Below are positions 1 to 9,181 of a stretch of DNA of 64,000 nt, piece by piece. The notes below the pieces were generated by a model. That model did no database searches, was not told the DNA's origin, and saw nothing but the letters and a program-made list of their open reading frames with translations. This DNA is from Desulfonispora thiosulfatigenes DSM 11270 (lineage in GTDB: Bacteria > Bacillota > Peptococcia > Peptococcales > Desulfonisporaceae). The stretch lies in assembly GCF_900176035.1 (NCBI RefSeq), contig NZ_FWWT01000022.1, forward strand, positions 1 through 64,000, read 5' to 3'. A program made the position numbers and the translations under genes. Every line of letters begins with the position of its first letter. Positions within the stretch are counted from its first letter, which is position 1.

Positions 1-441
1 AACATGCTCAGTGCTTGTATCAACAGGAGCTGAATCATCTTGGCGTTGTATATTAACAGCCTTACCTGATGAATTCATTTTAGCCCTTCTCCCACGTTTC
101 TTATCTCTTAAGGCATCAGGACCAGCCGCTCTATAATCATTTACCCACCTAGCGATAAGAGCATTATTATTAATCCCTATCGAAAGAGCCAGTTCCTGAT
201 AAGATACCTCACTTGTTAAATAAGACTCTACCACACCAAGCTTAAATTCAAAAGAATAAGCTTCGTTCTTTCTTGAACGTTTTAATCCATCATCACCAAG
301 TTCTTCGTAGTAATGTACCCAATTGAGAACTTGTCTTCTGTTTTTTACTCCATATTTTTCTGCTAAAAAAGTATAACCTCCTTCGCCACGTAAATATGCA
401 TCTACAACTTTCTTTTTAAACTCATAACTGTATGCAGCCAT
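1..441 (-). CDS. IS3-family transposase OrfA (helix-turn-helix protein), partial
   Basis: Open for 147 codons from ATG at 441 with no stop before the left edge; the C-terminus is outside the window. It has two tandem helix-turn-helix units. The first starts YSYEFKKKVVDAYLRGEGGY and the second starts YSFEFKLGVVESYL, followed by a basic KKRGRR stretch, which is the usual plan of IS150-type OrfA. A GGAGG ribosome-binding site lies at 453-457 on the minus strand. In this family OrfA binds the element ends and the OrfAB frameshift fusion is the transposase; that part cannot be seen here. No internal stop or frameshift is seen, so the element could be intact. Confidence 0.85.
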   Translation of the reverse strand, partial: MAAYSYEFKKKVVDAYLRGEGGYTFLAEKYGVKNRRQVLNWVHYYEELGDDGLKRSRKNEAYSFEFKLGVVESYLTSEVSYQELALSIGINNNALIARWVNDYRAAGPDALRDKKRGRRAKMNSSGKAVNIQRQDDSAPVDTSTEHV

Positions 442-448
442 AAAAATA

Positions 449-493
449 CCGACCTCCAATTGTTAGATTTTTGGTCTAACTTTTGGGGGTCGG
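449..493. repeat. imperfect palindrome spanning the IS end and the orfA ribosome-binding site
   Basis: About 19 bases on each side pair with three mismatches around a short loop (CCGACCTCCAA... against ...TTTTGGGGGTCGG). One arm includes the GGAGG ribosome-binding site of orfA and the other is the outer terminal repeat. In a transcript entering the element from outside, the ribosome-binding site would be folded away; a transcript starting inside would not contain the outer arm. Confidence 0.6.
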
Positions 494-586
494 TACAAAA
501 CCGAAGGTGCCTTTCCTATGTCCATTTTCAGGTTTTAAATTTTAGCTAGAAATAATATTCCCGATAAATGTACAGGACAATAAAAA

Positions 587-1474
587 CTACATTTTTATCT
601 TGTTTCTTGCAAATTTACTTTTTAGTGATTCTTCGTCTGTATTTTCGATAACTTTATTTAAAGTAGCAATCAAATCTTGTTTATTCCGAGGCATGATTCC
701 AGATAGTGGTACTGTGTTTGAAGGGTGTTGCGCTGAGAACACGGTACTATTTTCTAAGCTTAAATTTTCAATTAATGTCTTAAGTTCGATAAGTCTTTCT
801 AGTTCAGAAGCTTCTTTAAAATCTCCACTTAAATAGTCATTATGTAACTTTGTTCCTGGTACTAAGGTTAAAGACATAGGAAAAATTCCTTTAGATTTCA
901 CTTCATTTAATAATTTTGCGGTGTCAATAGCATTAGCTATTCCCTTATCTTTACCGGCAACCCCGTACATAATTATAGAAAAAAATCTGATACCTACTTC
1001 ATTTAATCTTTGCATTTGTGCTTTAGTTTCTTTGGCTGTAGTTCCTTTATTAATGTTTTTTAAAACCTCATCATTTCCACTTTCAAGGCCAATATATAAA
1101 TCCCCTATCCCTAAAGATTTTAATTCTCTTAATTCTTCTATAGTTTTTGTTTTAATTCCCTTGATAGAAGCATACATGGAAATAGTTTTACACTTAGGCA
1201 AATATTTTTTAATTAATAGGGCAATTGTTTTTAATCTCTCAGCGCTTAAGGAAAAAGGATCACCATTTAATAAATAAATTCTTTTTATCGTAGTGTTAAG
1301 GGTGATAAGTTCTTTTAAATCTTCTTCGATTTGTGCTAAACTTGTCATTTCAAATTTAATATCTTTATACATACCACAATAAGTACAATTATTATGAGAG
1401 CAACCAGAGGTAACTTGAAGTAAAATAGTATTTGCCTCTAATGGTGGTCTGTATATAGTTTCATCATAATGCAC
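587..1474 (-). CDS. radical SAM protein
   Basis: A 295-residue radical SAM enzyme of unknown substrate. The iron-sulfur motif is C25-X4-C30-X2-C33 (GCSHNNCTYCGMY), a spacing used by one uncharacterised radical SAM group, followed by the SAM-binding GDPF and the GLESG strand. Cys residues outside the motif are few, so a second auxiliary cluster is unlikely. The start is GTG at 1474 with an AAAGGAG site upstream. It is a single gene between the IS element and a long A+T-rich gap, so the neighbourhood does not help to predict its reaction. The family is certain; the function is not recognised. Confidence 0.85.
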   Translation of the reverse strand: MHYDETIYRPPLEANTILLQVTSGCSHNNCTYCGMYKDIKFEMTSLAQIEEDLKELITLNTTIKRIYLLNGDPFSLSAERLKTIALLIKKYLPKCKTISMYASIKGIKTKTIEELRELKSLGIGDLYIGLESGNDEVLKNINKGTTAKETKAQMQRLNEVGIRFFSIIMYGVAGKDKGIANAIDTAKLLNEVKSKGIFPMSLTLVPGTKLHNDYLSGDFKEASELERLIELKTLIENLSLENSTVFSAQHPSNTVPLSGIMPRNKQDLIATLNKVIENTDEESLKSKFARNKIKM

Positions 1475-1732
1475 AAAAACAGCTCCTTTGTATGTCTATT
1501 TTAAGATAACTTATGCCTTTTTTAAATTTATTAAAATATTTCTAGATTGAAAAGGAAAGTTCCTCTATAATAGGGTTAAGGTATTACTAGAGTTATAAAA
1601 GAGAAAATTTTTAATTGCAGGAACTTTTCAAATTTTAGCGAATATTTATTTATTGTAGAATGGTAGATTTTTATCAGTAGGATTTTTTTATTTATAATCA
1701 GTTATATTGTTAGTATGGAAGGACGGAAGGAA
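1475..1732. other. A+T-rich gap with no recognised gene
   Basis: About 260 bases between the radical SAM gene and a tiny open frame. A TATAAT-like hexamer lies near 1567, but its best -35 partner is too close (about 13 bases) to call a promoter with confidence. I see no tRNA, riboswitch or repeat here. Confidence 0.4.
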
Positions 1733-1822
1733 ATGAATACATTAATTTTTATTAACAGTGGCCTTTTATTTTTTATAGGCTTTATTCTTATAAATAAAAC
1801 CAAAACCCTAAAATTTTCCTAA
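1733..1822 (+). CDS. possible 29-residue hydrophobic peptide
   Basis: ATG at 1733 is preceded by a purine-rich site (GGACGGAAGGAA) and opens a 29-codon frame that encodes one hydrophobic segment (residues about 3-20, LIFINSGLLFFIGFILI) followed by a short Lys/Thr tail. Its last codons and stop lie in the left arm of the terminator at 1796-1845. It could be a small membrane peptide, a leader peptide, or chance. Nothing in the sequence decides between these. I do not recognise a family. Confidence 0.3.
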   Translation: MNTLIFINSGLLFFIGFILINKTKTLKFS

Positions 1823-1845
1823 AAGGGGTTTTGGTTTTTGTTGTC
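1796..1845 (+). terminator. rho-independent terminator
   Basis: AAAACCAAAACCC (1796-1808) pairs with GGGTTTTGGTTTT (1826-1838), followed by T-rich sequence. It lies 30-80 bases ahead of paaK. It could end a short upstream transcript or act as an attenuator for the paaK operon. Confidence 0.65.
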
Positions 1846-1877
1846 TTTTTTAGAATCTATTGAAGGGGTTGAGCTAA

Positions 1878-3173
1878 ATGATTTGGGACAAAGAAAACGA
1901 ATGTATGTCACGAAGTAAATTAGAAGCTTTACAATTAGAAAGATTAAAAAGTACTTTAAATAGGGTGTATACTAAAGTTCCACAGTACAAACAGAAACTT
2001 GATAAACTAGGAATTAAACCTGAAGATATTAAAACTCTTAAAGATTTAAGCAAACTTCCATTTACCACCAAAGATGATTTAAGGGATAATTATCCTTTTG
2101 GACTGTTTACTGTCCCAAAGAAAGAATTGGTAAGGATCCATGCTTCTTCTGGAACTACCGGAAAACCAGTAGTTGTGGGTTATACTAAAAATGATATGGA
2201 AACGTGGACTGGTCTTGCTGCTCGAATGGTTAGTTTAGCAGGTGTTACCGACAATGATGTTGGACAAATGGCATTTAGTTATGGATTATTTACAGGTGGT
2301 TTTGGTTTACATTATGGTTTAGAAAGAGTAGGGGCAATGGTAGTTCCAGCTTCGGGCGGAAATACTGAAAAGCAACTTATGTTAATGAAAGATTTTGGCA
2401 CGACTGCTTTAGTTTGTACACCTTCTTACGCATTATATATTGCGGAAGTGGCCGAGAAAATGGGTATTGATATGTCTAAATCGCCTCTTAGATTAGGATT
2501 ATTTGGTGGAGAGCCATGGTCTGAAGAAATGAGAAGTGAAATAGAACGAAGATTATCAATTGTAGCAACAGATAATTATGGTTTAAGCGAAGTTATGGGC
2601 CCTGGTGTATCAGGAGAATGTGAATTTAAAGATGGACAACATATAGCAGAAGATCATTTTATTGTAGAGACAATTAACCCTGATACAGGAGAGGTTTTAG
2701 AACCAGGGCAAAAAGGAGAACTAGTATTTACCAGTATCACAAAAGAAGCTTTTCCAGTAATTCGTTTTAGAACGAAAGATTTATCAATTATAAATCAAGA
2801 TAAATGTGCTTGTGGTAGAACAACAGCTCGTATGGCAAGAGTCTCTGCTAGAACAGATGATATGTTAATTATTAGAGGGGTAAATGTATTTCCTTCTCAA
2901 ATAGAAAGTGTAATACTTAATATTGATGCAGTAGCTCCACATTACCAAATAAATGTATATAAGACAGGCCATTTAGATGTTCTTGAAGTTATGGTAGAAT
3001 TAGTAGATGAAACGCTTCTAGAAAGATATGGAGAACTAGAAAAATTAGTAAAGACTATTCAGCATAAACTACACAATGTATTATCAATAAATGCTAAAGT
3101 AAAACTAGTTGAACCGAATACTATTGAAAGAACAGCTGGTAAGGCAAAAAGAGTATTTGACCATAGAAAATAA
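1878..3173 (+). CDS. paaK: phenylacetate-CoA ligase
   Basis: A 431-residue adenylate-forming enzyme of the PaaK family, which activates phenylacetate or related aryl acids to CoA thioesters with ATP. The AMP-binding loop SSGTTGKP is at residues 90-97 and the acyl-adenylate motif DNYGLSE near 234; RFRTKDLS and the C-terminal domain ([11 protein letters not shown]) are also present. Length is normal. It overlaps the long open frame of iorA, whose true start lies 19 bases after the paaK stop. In anaerobes paaK is often found next to iorAB, where it is thought to act on the arylacetyl product of the oxidoreductase; the direction in vivo is not shown by the sequence. Confidence 0.93.
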   Translation: MIWDKENECMSRSKLEALQLERLKSTLNRVYTKVPQYKQKLDKLGIKPEDIKTLKDLSKLPFTTKDDLRDNYPFGLFTVPKKELVRIHASSGTTGKPVVVGYTKNDMETWTGLAARMVSLAGVTDNDVGQMAFSYGLFTGGFGLHYGLERVGAMVVPASGGNTEKQLMLMKDFGTTALVCTPSYALYIAEVAEKMGIDMSKSPLRLGLFGGEPWSEEMRSEIERRLSIVATDNYGLSEVMGPGVSGECEFKDGQHIAEDHFIVETINPDTGEVLEPGQKGELVFTSITKEAFPVIRFRTKDLSIINQDKCACGRTTARMARVSARTDDMLIIRGVNVFPSQIESVILNIDAVAPHYQINVYKTGHLDVLEVMVELVDETLLERYGELEKLVKTIQHKLHNVLSINAKVKLVEPNTIERTAGKAKRVFDHRK

Positions 3174-3192
3174 TGAAAGAAAGGTTGTCGCT

Positions 3193-4920
3193 ATGAAGAA
3201 TTTACTTACAGGAAACGAAGCAATTGCAAGAGGAGCATGGGAAGCTGGAGTTAATGTAGTTACAGCTTATCCAGGAACCCCAAGTACTGAAATAACTAAA
3301 AATGCAGCTTGTTATGAAGAAATCTATGCAGAGTGGTCACCTAATGAAAAGGTTGCCTTAGAAGTAGGAATAGGGGCATCAATTGCTGGAGCAAGGGTTT
3401 TAGTAGCTATGAAGCATGTAGGCGTAAATGTTGCAGCTGACCCACTATTAACTTTTGCCTATACAGGGGTTAATGGAGGATTAGTTTTAGTATCAGCAGA
3501 TGATCCAGGTATGCATAGTTCTCAAAATGAACAAGATAATAGATATTACGGGAAAATGGCTAAAATACCCATTCTAGAACCTGCTAATAGCCAGGAAGCT
3601 AAAGATTATACAAAATTAGCCTTTGAAATAAGTGAAAAGTTTGATACACCAGTAATTTTAAGAATTACTACAAGGGTAGCTCATTCACAATCATTAGTAG
3701 AACTTTCAGAAAGAACTAATGTTGATTTAAAAGAGTATGTAAAAAATCCTGCTAAATATATTATGACACCAGCTAATGCAAGGAATCGTCATGTTTATGT
3801 GGAGGATCGTTTACTTAAATTAAAAGAATATAATGAAACAAATGCTATTAATAAAATTGAATGGGCAAGTAAGAAAATTGGCATTATTACAAGTGGTATA
3901 AGTTACCAATATATTAAAGAAGTTTTAAAAGATGTATCTATTATGAAAATAGGTATGTCATTCCCTTTACCTACTGATTTAATTACTGATTTTGCTTCAC
4001 AGGTTGAAGAAGTTTATGTGATTGAAGAATTAGAACCATTTATCGAAGATAGTTTAAAAGTTTTAGGAATAAAGGTTATTGGTAAAGAAGTATTTTCTAA
4101 TATCGGAGAAATTCATGCTGAAACTATTGCTGAAAAAATATTAGATCAAAAACCAGAACATTTAGAATCTGATGATATTCCAGTTAGGCCTCCAGTTTTA
4201 TGTCCTGGCTGTCCTCATAGAGGAGTATTTTATGTTTTAAATAAGTTAAAAGTTGTAGTAACGGGAGATATTGGTTGTTATACCCTAGGAAGTGCACCGC
4301 CTTTATCAAGTATGGACACTACTATTTGTATGGGAGCTAGTATTGGAACAGCGCTTGGAATGGAAAAGGCTAGAGGAAAAGAATTTGCGCAAAACTTAGT
4401 AGCAGTGATTGGAGATTCTACTTTTATTCATTCTGGAATTACTGGATTAATAGATGTTGTCTACAATAAAGGTACAACCACAACTTTAATTTTAGATAAT
4501 CGAATTACAGGTATGACAGGGCATCAACATAATCCAGTTAGTGGATTTACGATTAAAGGGGAACCAACGAAAGAAGTTAATTTGGAATTATTAGTAAAAG
4601 CCGTTGGAATAGAAAGAGTAGTAACTATAGATCCTTTTGACTTAAAAGGTTTAGAAGAAACATTAAAATCTGAATTAAAAATAGATGAACCATCAGTTAT
4701 TATTTGCAGAAGACCTTGTGCTTTAATTGAAAAGAAAAAGGATGTTAAGCCTTTAAAGGTTAATCTGGATGAATGTATCGGCTGTAAAATGTGCTTAAAG
4801 CTAGGCTGTCCAGGAATAGTTAAGGTAGATGATAAAGTGCGAATTAATCCTACCCAGTGTAATGGCTGTGGGTTATGTGCAACAGTTTGTCCTAAAGGCG
4901 CTATCAAGGGGGATAATTAA
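3193..4920 (+). CDS. iorA: indolepyruvate ferredoxin oxidoreductase, alpha subunit
   Basis: The catalytic subunit (575 residues) of the thiamine-diphosphate enzyme that oxidatively decarboxylates arylpyruvates (from Trp, Phe, Tyr) to aryl-CoA while reducing ferredoxin. The N-terminal pyrimidine-binding domain starts GNEAIARGAWEAG. A TPP-binding core follows (CPGCPHRG, GDIGCYTLG, GDSTFIHSG), and two [4Fe-4S] motifs stand at the C-terminus (CIGCKMCLKLGCPG and CNGCGLCATVCPKGA). The frame is open from 3109, but ATG 3193 fits the family N-terminus and has a GAAAGAAAGG site. It is followed by iorB after 2 bases. Confidence 0.95.
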   Translation: MKNLLTGNEAIARGAWEAGVNVVTAYPGTPSTEITKNAACYEEIYAEWSPNEKVALEVGIGASIAGARVLVAMKHVGVNVAADPLLTFAYTGVNGGLVLVSADDPGMHSSQNEQDNRYYGKMAKIPILEPANSQEAKDYTKLAFEISEKFDTPVILRITTRVAHSQSLVELSERTNVDLKEYVKNPAKYIMTPANARNRHVYVEDRLLKLKEYNETNAINKIEWASKKIGIITSGISYQYIKEVLKDVSIMKIGMSFPLPTDLITDFASQVEEVYVIEELEPFIEDSLKVLGIKVIGKEVFSNIGEIHAETIAEKILDQKPEHLESDDIPVRPPVLCPGCPHRGVFYVLNKLKVVVTGDIGCYTLGSAPPLSSMDTTICMGASIGTALGMEKARGKEFAQNLVAVIGDSTFIHSGITGLIDVVYNKGTTTTLILDNRITGMTGHQHNPVSGFTIKGEPTKEVNLELLVKAVGIERVVTIDPFDLKGLEETLKSELKIDEPSVIICRRPCALIEKKKDVKPLKVNLDECIGCKMCLKLGCPGIVKVDDKVRINPTQCNGCGLCATVCPKGAIKGDN

Positions 4921-4922
4921 TT

Positions 4923-5498
4923 ATGAATAATATTACAAATATCTTAATTGTTGGCGTTGGTGGACAAGGAACTATTTTAGCAAGTAGAGTTCTTTCTAGG
5001 GTAGCTCAGAGCTTAGGTCAGGACGTTAAAGTATCAGAGATACATGGTATGGCTCAACGGGGTGGTAGTGTTGTTACCCAAGTAAGGTTTGGAAGCGAGG
5101 TAGCATCACCTATTATTCAAAAAGGGCAGGCAGATATTATTTTAGCCTTTGAAAGATTAGAAGGTTTAAGATGGTTACCATATTTAAAAAAAGAAGGAAA
5201 GATTATTGTTAATGATCAAAGAATAGATCCAATGCCTGTTATTTCAGGAAATGCGATTTATCCTGAAAACATAGCAGAAAAAATAGAATCTCGCGCCAAT
5301 AAATTAATTTTAGTAGATGCACTTGAAAAAGCTACTTTGAGCGGAAATGCAAAAGCGGTTAATGTGGTTTTATTAGGAGTATTATCTAAAATATTGGAGA
5401 TAGATCACGAAATTTGGTTAGATGTATTAAAAAATACTGTACCTCCTAAATTTTTAGAAGCAAATATCAATGCTTTTGAAGCTGGAAGAAATTATTAA
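4923..5498 (+). CDS. iorB: indolepyruvate ferredoxin oxidoreductase, beta subunit
   Basis: The gamma-type (POR/IOR) partner subunit of IorA, 191 residues, with the N-terminal VGVGGQGTILASRVL nucleotide-binding-like loop and the SEIHGMAQRGGSV signature of this family. It has no iron-sulfur motif, as expected, since those are on IorA. The start is ATG 4923, 2 bases after the iorA stop, with a GGGGG site inside the end of iorA, so the two are co-translated. A strong terminator follows directly, closing the paaK-iorA-iorB unit. Confidence 0.95.
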   Translation: MNNITNILIVGVGGQGTILASRVLSRVAQSLGQDVKVSEIHGMAQRGGSVVTQVRFGSEVASPIIQKGQADIILAFERLEGLRWLPYLKKEGKIIVNDQRIDPMPVISGNAIYPENIAEKIESRANKLILVDALEKATLSGNAKAVNVVLLGVLSKILEIDHEIWLDVLKNTVPPKFLEANINAFEAGRNY

Positions 5499-5526
5499 AG
5501 CAGGCAATTATGCCTGCTTTTTTTTG
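5497..5526 (+). terminator. rho-independent terminator after iorB
   Basis: AAAGCAGGCA and TGCCTGCTTT pair around an ATTA loop and are followed by a run of Ts. The left arm begins in the iorB stop region. Confidence 0.9.
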
Positions 5527-5597
5527 TAACCTTGTAAAGTAGTTTTAAATAGACTGTTGTTAGATAGTTTATTTATTACTTTGGAGGGAAAGAGTAA

Positions 5598-6500
5598 ATG
5601 TTATCAAGAGAAAGATATATTCAAAAGTCTTTAGAAACTAATTTGTTTTTTGCGCGCATTATGAAAGATCATGCTTTATTTTTAGCCTTGGGATTTACCC
5701 CTAAAGATGCTAATCTTATGCAAATGGCTTTACAATTTAAAAGTAGCTATTCTATTTTACTAACTAGAGTGACTAGTCTTTCTAATGGATTAATTAGTAA
5801 AAATGTACTTGAATCAGGAGAAATAGTAACAGAATATACTCTTTTAGCAGAACAAATGACTCAAGATTATACTGGAGTTCCTATCAATACAAATATAACA
5901 AAAGCACAGCTTGACTTAATGGGAGGAACCCCAGGATATATTAATCCGATGCTAGATCAACAAGTATTTATGCTTAATCAGGAAGCAATAAATTTAACAA
6001 CTTCATTTATTCAATTTAAATCTAAAGTTTTATTTGATGTTTTAGAATGTAGATTATTTACTAGAAATTATCCGTTAATGATTGATCATCTTATTGAGGA
6101 AGCTAATTTTTATGTAGAAATATTAAGAAGCTTACAGAATTATCAAAATGCGTATAAGAAGAAAGATGCTAAAGTATTAGCCTTATTTTGGAATGATATT
6201 ATGTCAGAACATGCGAAGTTCATGCGAGGTATGTTTGACCCTACAGAAAAGGATTTAATTGAAAAGGCAAATTATTTTGCTCATGAGTTTGAAGAATTAG
6301 TTGAAGAATCTCAAGAGGATGATTATCTGATAGAGAGTTTAGAAGAAACACGAGAAATAATAAAATTTAAGACTTCAGGACTAGAAGGTTTACTATCTTG
6401 TAAAATCAAGTCTATTATAGTTCCTTTACTAGGAGATCATGTGTTAAGGGAAGCTAATCATTATCTAAGGGTTTTAAAGGAAGAAAAGAAAGGGCGCTAA
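5598..6500 (+). CDS. DUF2935 domain protein
   Basis: A 300-residue, all-helical cytoplasmic protein of the DUF2935 family, found in Firmicutes. The two halves look alike: each starts with a helix carrying a conserved His (MKDHALFLALGF and MSEHAKFMRGMF) and has Glu-rich helices (EEANFYVEILR and EANHYLRVLKEE). This pattern of His and Glu suggests a duplicated ferritin-like or metal-binding four-helix bundle; that is inference. GGAGGG precedes ATG 5598. It is a single-gene unit between two terminators. The physiological role is unknown. Confidence 0.8.
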   Translation: MLSRERYIQKSLETNLFFARIMKDHALFLALGFTPKDANLMQMALQFKSSYSILLTRVTSLSNGLISKNVLESGEIVTEYTLLAEQMTQDYTGVPINTNITKAQLDLMGGTPGYINPMLDQQVFMLNQEAINLTTSFIQFKSKVLFDVLECRLFTRNYPLMIDHLIEEANFYVEILRSLQNYQNAYKKKDAKVLALFWNDIMSEHAKFMRGMFDPTEKDLIEKANYFAHEFEELVEESQEDDYLIESLEETREIIKFKTSGLEGLLSCKIKSIIVPLLGDHVLREANHYLRVLKEEKKGR

Positions 6501-6517
6501 TTAAAGATAATATTATG

Positions 6518-6566
6518 GATACATGGATAGTATATTTTAAGACTATCCATGTATCTATTTTGATTT
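6518..6566 (+). terminator. hairpin terminator after the DUF2935 gene
   Basis: GATACATGGATAGT (6518-6531) pairs perfectly with ACTATCCATGTATC (6542-6555); a T-rich but broken tail follows. Likely a terminator. Confidence 0.7.
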
Positions 6567-6710
6567 TGGTTAGAATTAACTTATAAGTACATACTAGAAT
6601 AAAGGAATTATTATTTTATGTAATAATATACGATAAATTGCAGGAATTAATTAATAAAAGAAGAATATATACATTTTAAGAGAATTTCATGAACAATAGG
6701 AGGAAATATA

Positions 6711-6998
6711 ATGGAAATGGGCAGTAATAATAGAGTTGTTATAACTGTTGTAGGAAAAGATAAAGTGGGTATTATAGCAAAGGTGACCAATGTTTTAGCA
6801 GACAAGGAAGTCAATGTATTAGATATAAGCCAAACAATTTTACAAGACTTTTTTACAATGATTATGATTGTTGATATAACTAGTTGTAAGGTAGATTTTA
6901 ATACTTTAAAAGAAAGTTTAGAACAAAAAGGGCAAGAAATTGGAATGAAAATAACTGTGCAACATGAGGACGTATTTCAATACATGCATCGTATCTAG
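6711..6998 (+). CDS. ACT domain protein (UPF0237)
   Basis: A 95-residue single ACT domain, VVITVVGKDKVGIIAKVTNVL at the N-terminus, of the UPF0237 family (GcvR-like small ligand-binding regulators). GGAGG precedes ATG 6711. It is 12 bases upstream of the PFL-family gene, an arrangement conserved in many Firmicutes and Archaea, which suggests that the ACT domain senses a small molecule (probably an amino acid) for its partner. The ligand is not known. Confidence 0.9.
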   Translation: MEMGSNNRVVITVVGKDKVGIIAKVTNVLADKEVNVLDISQTILQDFFTMIMIVDITSCKVDFNTLKESLEQKGQEIGMKITVQHEDVFQYMHRI

Positions 6999-7010
6999 GA
7001 GGGAATAAGA

Positions 7011-8378
7011 GTGCCTTTTTCAATAAATAATGATGAAATATTAGAAACAATAAGGATGGTTGAGACTGAAAACTTTGATATTAGAACGGTCACTTTAGGA
7101 ATTTCTCTAAGAGATTGCCCGCATCCTGATTCTAAAATAGCATGTCAAAACATTTACGATAAAATTACCAAAAAAGCAGAAAATTTAGTTAAAGTAGGAG
7201 AAGATATCGAAAAACATTTTGGTATCCCAATAATTAATAAAAGAATTTCTGTAACTCCTATTGCTCAGATAGCAGAGGCAAGCAAAACTGATAATTATGT
7301 CGATTTTGCCCTTGCATTAGATAAAGCAGCGAAGGAAGTAGGAGTTAACTTTATTGGTGGATTTTCTAGTCTAGTAGAAAAGGGAATGACCATTGGGGAT
7401 GAAAGATTAATTCGTTCTATTCCTGAAAGTTTAGCTAGAACAGAGAGAGTTTGCTCATCAGTTAACATCGGTACAACAAAAGCGGGAATTAATATGGACG
7501 CTGTAAGATGGATGGGTGAAATTATCAAAGAAACAGCAGAACTTACTAAGGATAAAGATGGACTTGGGTGTGCAAAATTAGTTGTATTTTGTAATGTGCC
7601 AGAGGACAATCCTTTTATGGCAGGTGCCTTACATGGTGTAGGAGAACCAGAAAGTGTAATAAATATTGGTGTTAGTGGTCCAGGAGTAGTAGCTAATGTT
7701 GTAAAAAAACACCCTGATGTCCCTTTTGGTGTTTTAGCTAATAAAATAAAACAAACTGCGTTTAAAATAACTCGTATGGGTGAATTAGTAGGAAATGAAG
7801 CTGGGAAAAGACTAGGCGTTCCTTTTGGAATAGTTGATTTATCTTTAGCCCCAACACCAGCAGTAGGAGATAGTGTAGCTGATATTTTAGAATCAATGGG
7901 TCTTGAAAGAGTTGGTACTCATGGAACAACTGCAGCCCTGGCTCTTCTTAATGATGCAGTTAAAAAAGGTGGGGCTATGGCATCTTCTTATGTTGGGGGA
8001 TTAAGTGGTGCCTTTATTCCAGTAAGTGAAGATGCTGGGATGATTAGGGCAGTAGAAGAAAAAGCATTGAGCTTAAATAAATTAGAAGCAATGACCTGCG
8101 TATGTTCAGTTGGTTTAGATATGATTGCTGTACCAGGAGATACTAGTGCAGCAACACTATCAGCTATTATTGCTGATGAGGCAGCTATTGGGATGGTTAA
8201 TAAAAAAACAACAGCTGTTAGAATAATCCCTGTTCCAGGTAAAAAGCTTGGAGAGATGGTTGTGTTTGGGGGATTATTAGGACGAGCTCCTATTATGGAG
8301 GTAAATCCATTTAGTGCTAGTGAATTCATTAAACGAGGTGGAAGAATCCCAGCACCTATTCATGCTTTAACTAATTAA
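7011..8378 (+). CDS. PFL family protein (UPF0210/DUF711)
   Basis: A 455-residue protein of UPF0210, a family that adopts a pyruvate-formate-lyase-like barrel but has no shown activity. It starts GTG at 7011 with a GGAGGG site and covers the full family length, with [21 protein letters not shown] at the front and Gly-rich segments such as GVSGPGVV and AATLSAI further on. I see no C-terminal glycyl radical motif. Co-transcribed with the ACT-domain gene and ended by a strong terminator. Confidence 0.88.
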   Translation: MPFSINNDEILETIRMVETENFDIRTVTLGISLRDCPHPDSKIACQNIYDKITKKAENLVKVGEDIEKHFGIPIINKRISVTPIAQIAEASKTDNYVDFALALDKAAKEVGVNFIGGFSSLVEKGMTIGDERLIRSIPESLARTERVCSSVNIGTTKAGINMDAVRWMGEIIKETAELTKDKDGLGCAKLVVFCNVPEDNPFMAGALHGVGEPESVINIGVSGPGVVANVVKKHPDVPFGVLANKIKQTAFKITRMGELVGNEAGKRLGVPFGIVDLSLAPTPAVGDSVADILESMGLERVGTHGTTAALALLNDAVKKGGAMASSYVGGLSGAFIPVSEDAGMIRAVEEKALSLNKLEAMTCVCSVGLDMIAVPGDTSAATLSAIIADEAAIGMVNKKTTAVRIIPVPGKKLGEMVVFGGLLGRAPIMEVNPFSASEFIKRGGRIPAPIHALTN

Positions 8379-8410
8379 AAATGTTATTTTAAAACAAAAG
8401 GTAAACTTTA

Positions 8411-8433
8411 GGGCAAATATGCCCTTTTTTTTA
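8411..8433 (+). terminator. rho-independent terminator after the PFL-family gene
   Basis: GGGCA-AATA-TGCCC followed by eight Ts. Confidence 0.9.
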
Positions 8434-8552
8434 TCTAAAAAGGTTATTTTCTTAATACCTACTCTTTTTTTATAGCTTACTTTTTAAACTTAAGAAATTA
8501 TGAATTATCTTAAATTATTAAGGCAAACTAAAAAAGAGTAGGAGGTGTAAAG

Positions 8553-9098
8553 TTGGATAATGCAAGGAAAAAACTTGAAGAAGTTAAAAATGACTATGAA
8601 AATGTGCTAAATAGTGTTAATGAAGGATTAAATTCAGCGATGAATGAAGGGCTTTCAGAATTATCCGTTTATGACAACCATCCAGGAGATATAGGTACAG
8701 AAATGTATGAACGAGAAAAAGATATAGGTACAAGAGTTTATTTAGAAAATCAAATAAAAAAGGTAGAAGATGCTTTTCATAATTTAGATAAAGGTAAGTA
8801 TGGCATTTGTGAACAATGTCAAAAACAAATACCCAAAGAAAGGCTAGAAATATTGCCCTTTACTACTATGTGTGTAAATTGTAGTCAACAATTTTCAGAA
8901 GATGAATATAATCATTATAAGAGACCAGTAGAACAGCAAATTGTAAAGCCTCCATTTAATGAACAAAGTATAGATTCTAATCTATCAGGATTTGATGGGG
9001 AAGATGCTTGGGCGCAAGTAGCTTATTACGGTACTTCAGAAACTCCATATGAAACAGGAGCAATAGATTATAAAGATATGTATAATGATCAAGAATAG
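8553..9098 (+). CDS. TraR/DksA zinc-finger protein, YteA type
   Basis: 181 residues, starting TTG at 8553 after an AGGAGGTG site. A helical N-terminal half is followed by a four-cysteine zinc finger, C86-X2-C89 and C107-X2-C110, as in DksA/TraR proteins. The C-terminal part (GFDGEDAWAQVAYYGTSETP) is typical of the YteA subfamily, which is mostly restricted to spore formers. The function is not established; DksA homologues bind RNA polymerase. It is a single gene ended by a terminator, just upstream of lspA. Confidence 0.85.
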   Translation: MDNARKKLEEVKNDYENVLNSVNEGLNSAMNEGLSELSVYDNHPGDIGTEMYEREKDIGTRVYLENQIKKVEDAFHNLDKGKYGICEQCQKQIPKERLEILPFTTMCVNCSQQFSEDEYNHYKRPVEQQIVKPPFNEQSIDSNLSGFDGEDAWAQVAYYGTSETPYETGAIDYKDMYNDQE

Positions 9099-9102
9099 TT
9101 AC

Positions 9103-9133
9103 ATCAAAAACCGCTCTTGGAGCGGTTTTTGAT
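9103..9133 (+). terminator. rho-independent terminator after the yteA-like gene
   Basis: ATCAAAAACCGCTC and GAGCGGTTTTTGAT pair around a TTG loop. Confidence 0.9.
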
Positions 9134-9181
9134 TTGTGATATACTGTAGTGTGGGAGTATGTGTATAAGGAGTGACTTAAT

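Larger units (their letters stand above)
1..497 (-). mobile_element. IS3-family (IS150-like) insertion sequence, 5' end only
   Basis: The end of an insertion sequence. It holds the start of the first transposase frame on the minus strand. The terminal sequence, read inward on the minus strand from position 497, starts TGTACCGACCCCCAAAAG, typical of IS3/IS150-type ends with a TG terminal dinucleotide. The rest of the element, including the DDE transposase frame and the other terminal repeat, lies beyond the left edge, so no target-site duplication can be tested. The boundary at 497 is inferred from the terminal motif. Confidence 0.8.

Noticed and set aside
1-497. Prophage or larger mobile island at the left edge
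   Set aside because: Only IS3-type sequence is seen; the adjoining gene is an ordinary radical SAM gene with no integrase, tRNA or phage gene nearby.
4524-4907. 127-codon open frame antisense to iorA
   Set aside because: Shadow of the strongly coding iorA frame; no family resemblance and no translation signals.
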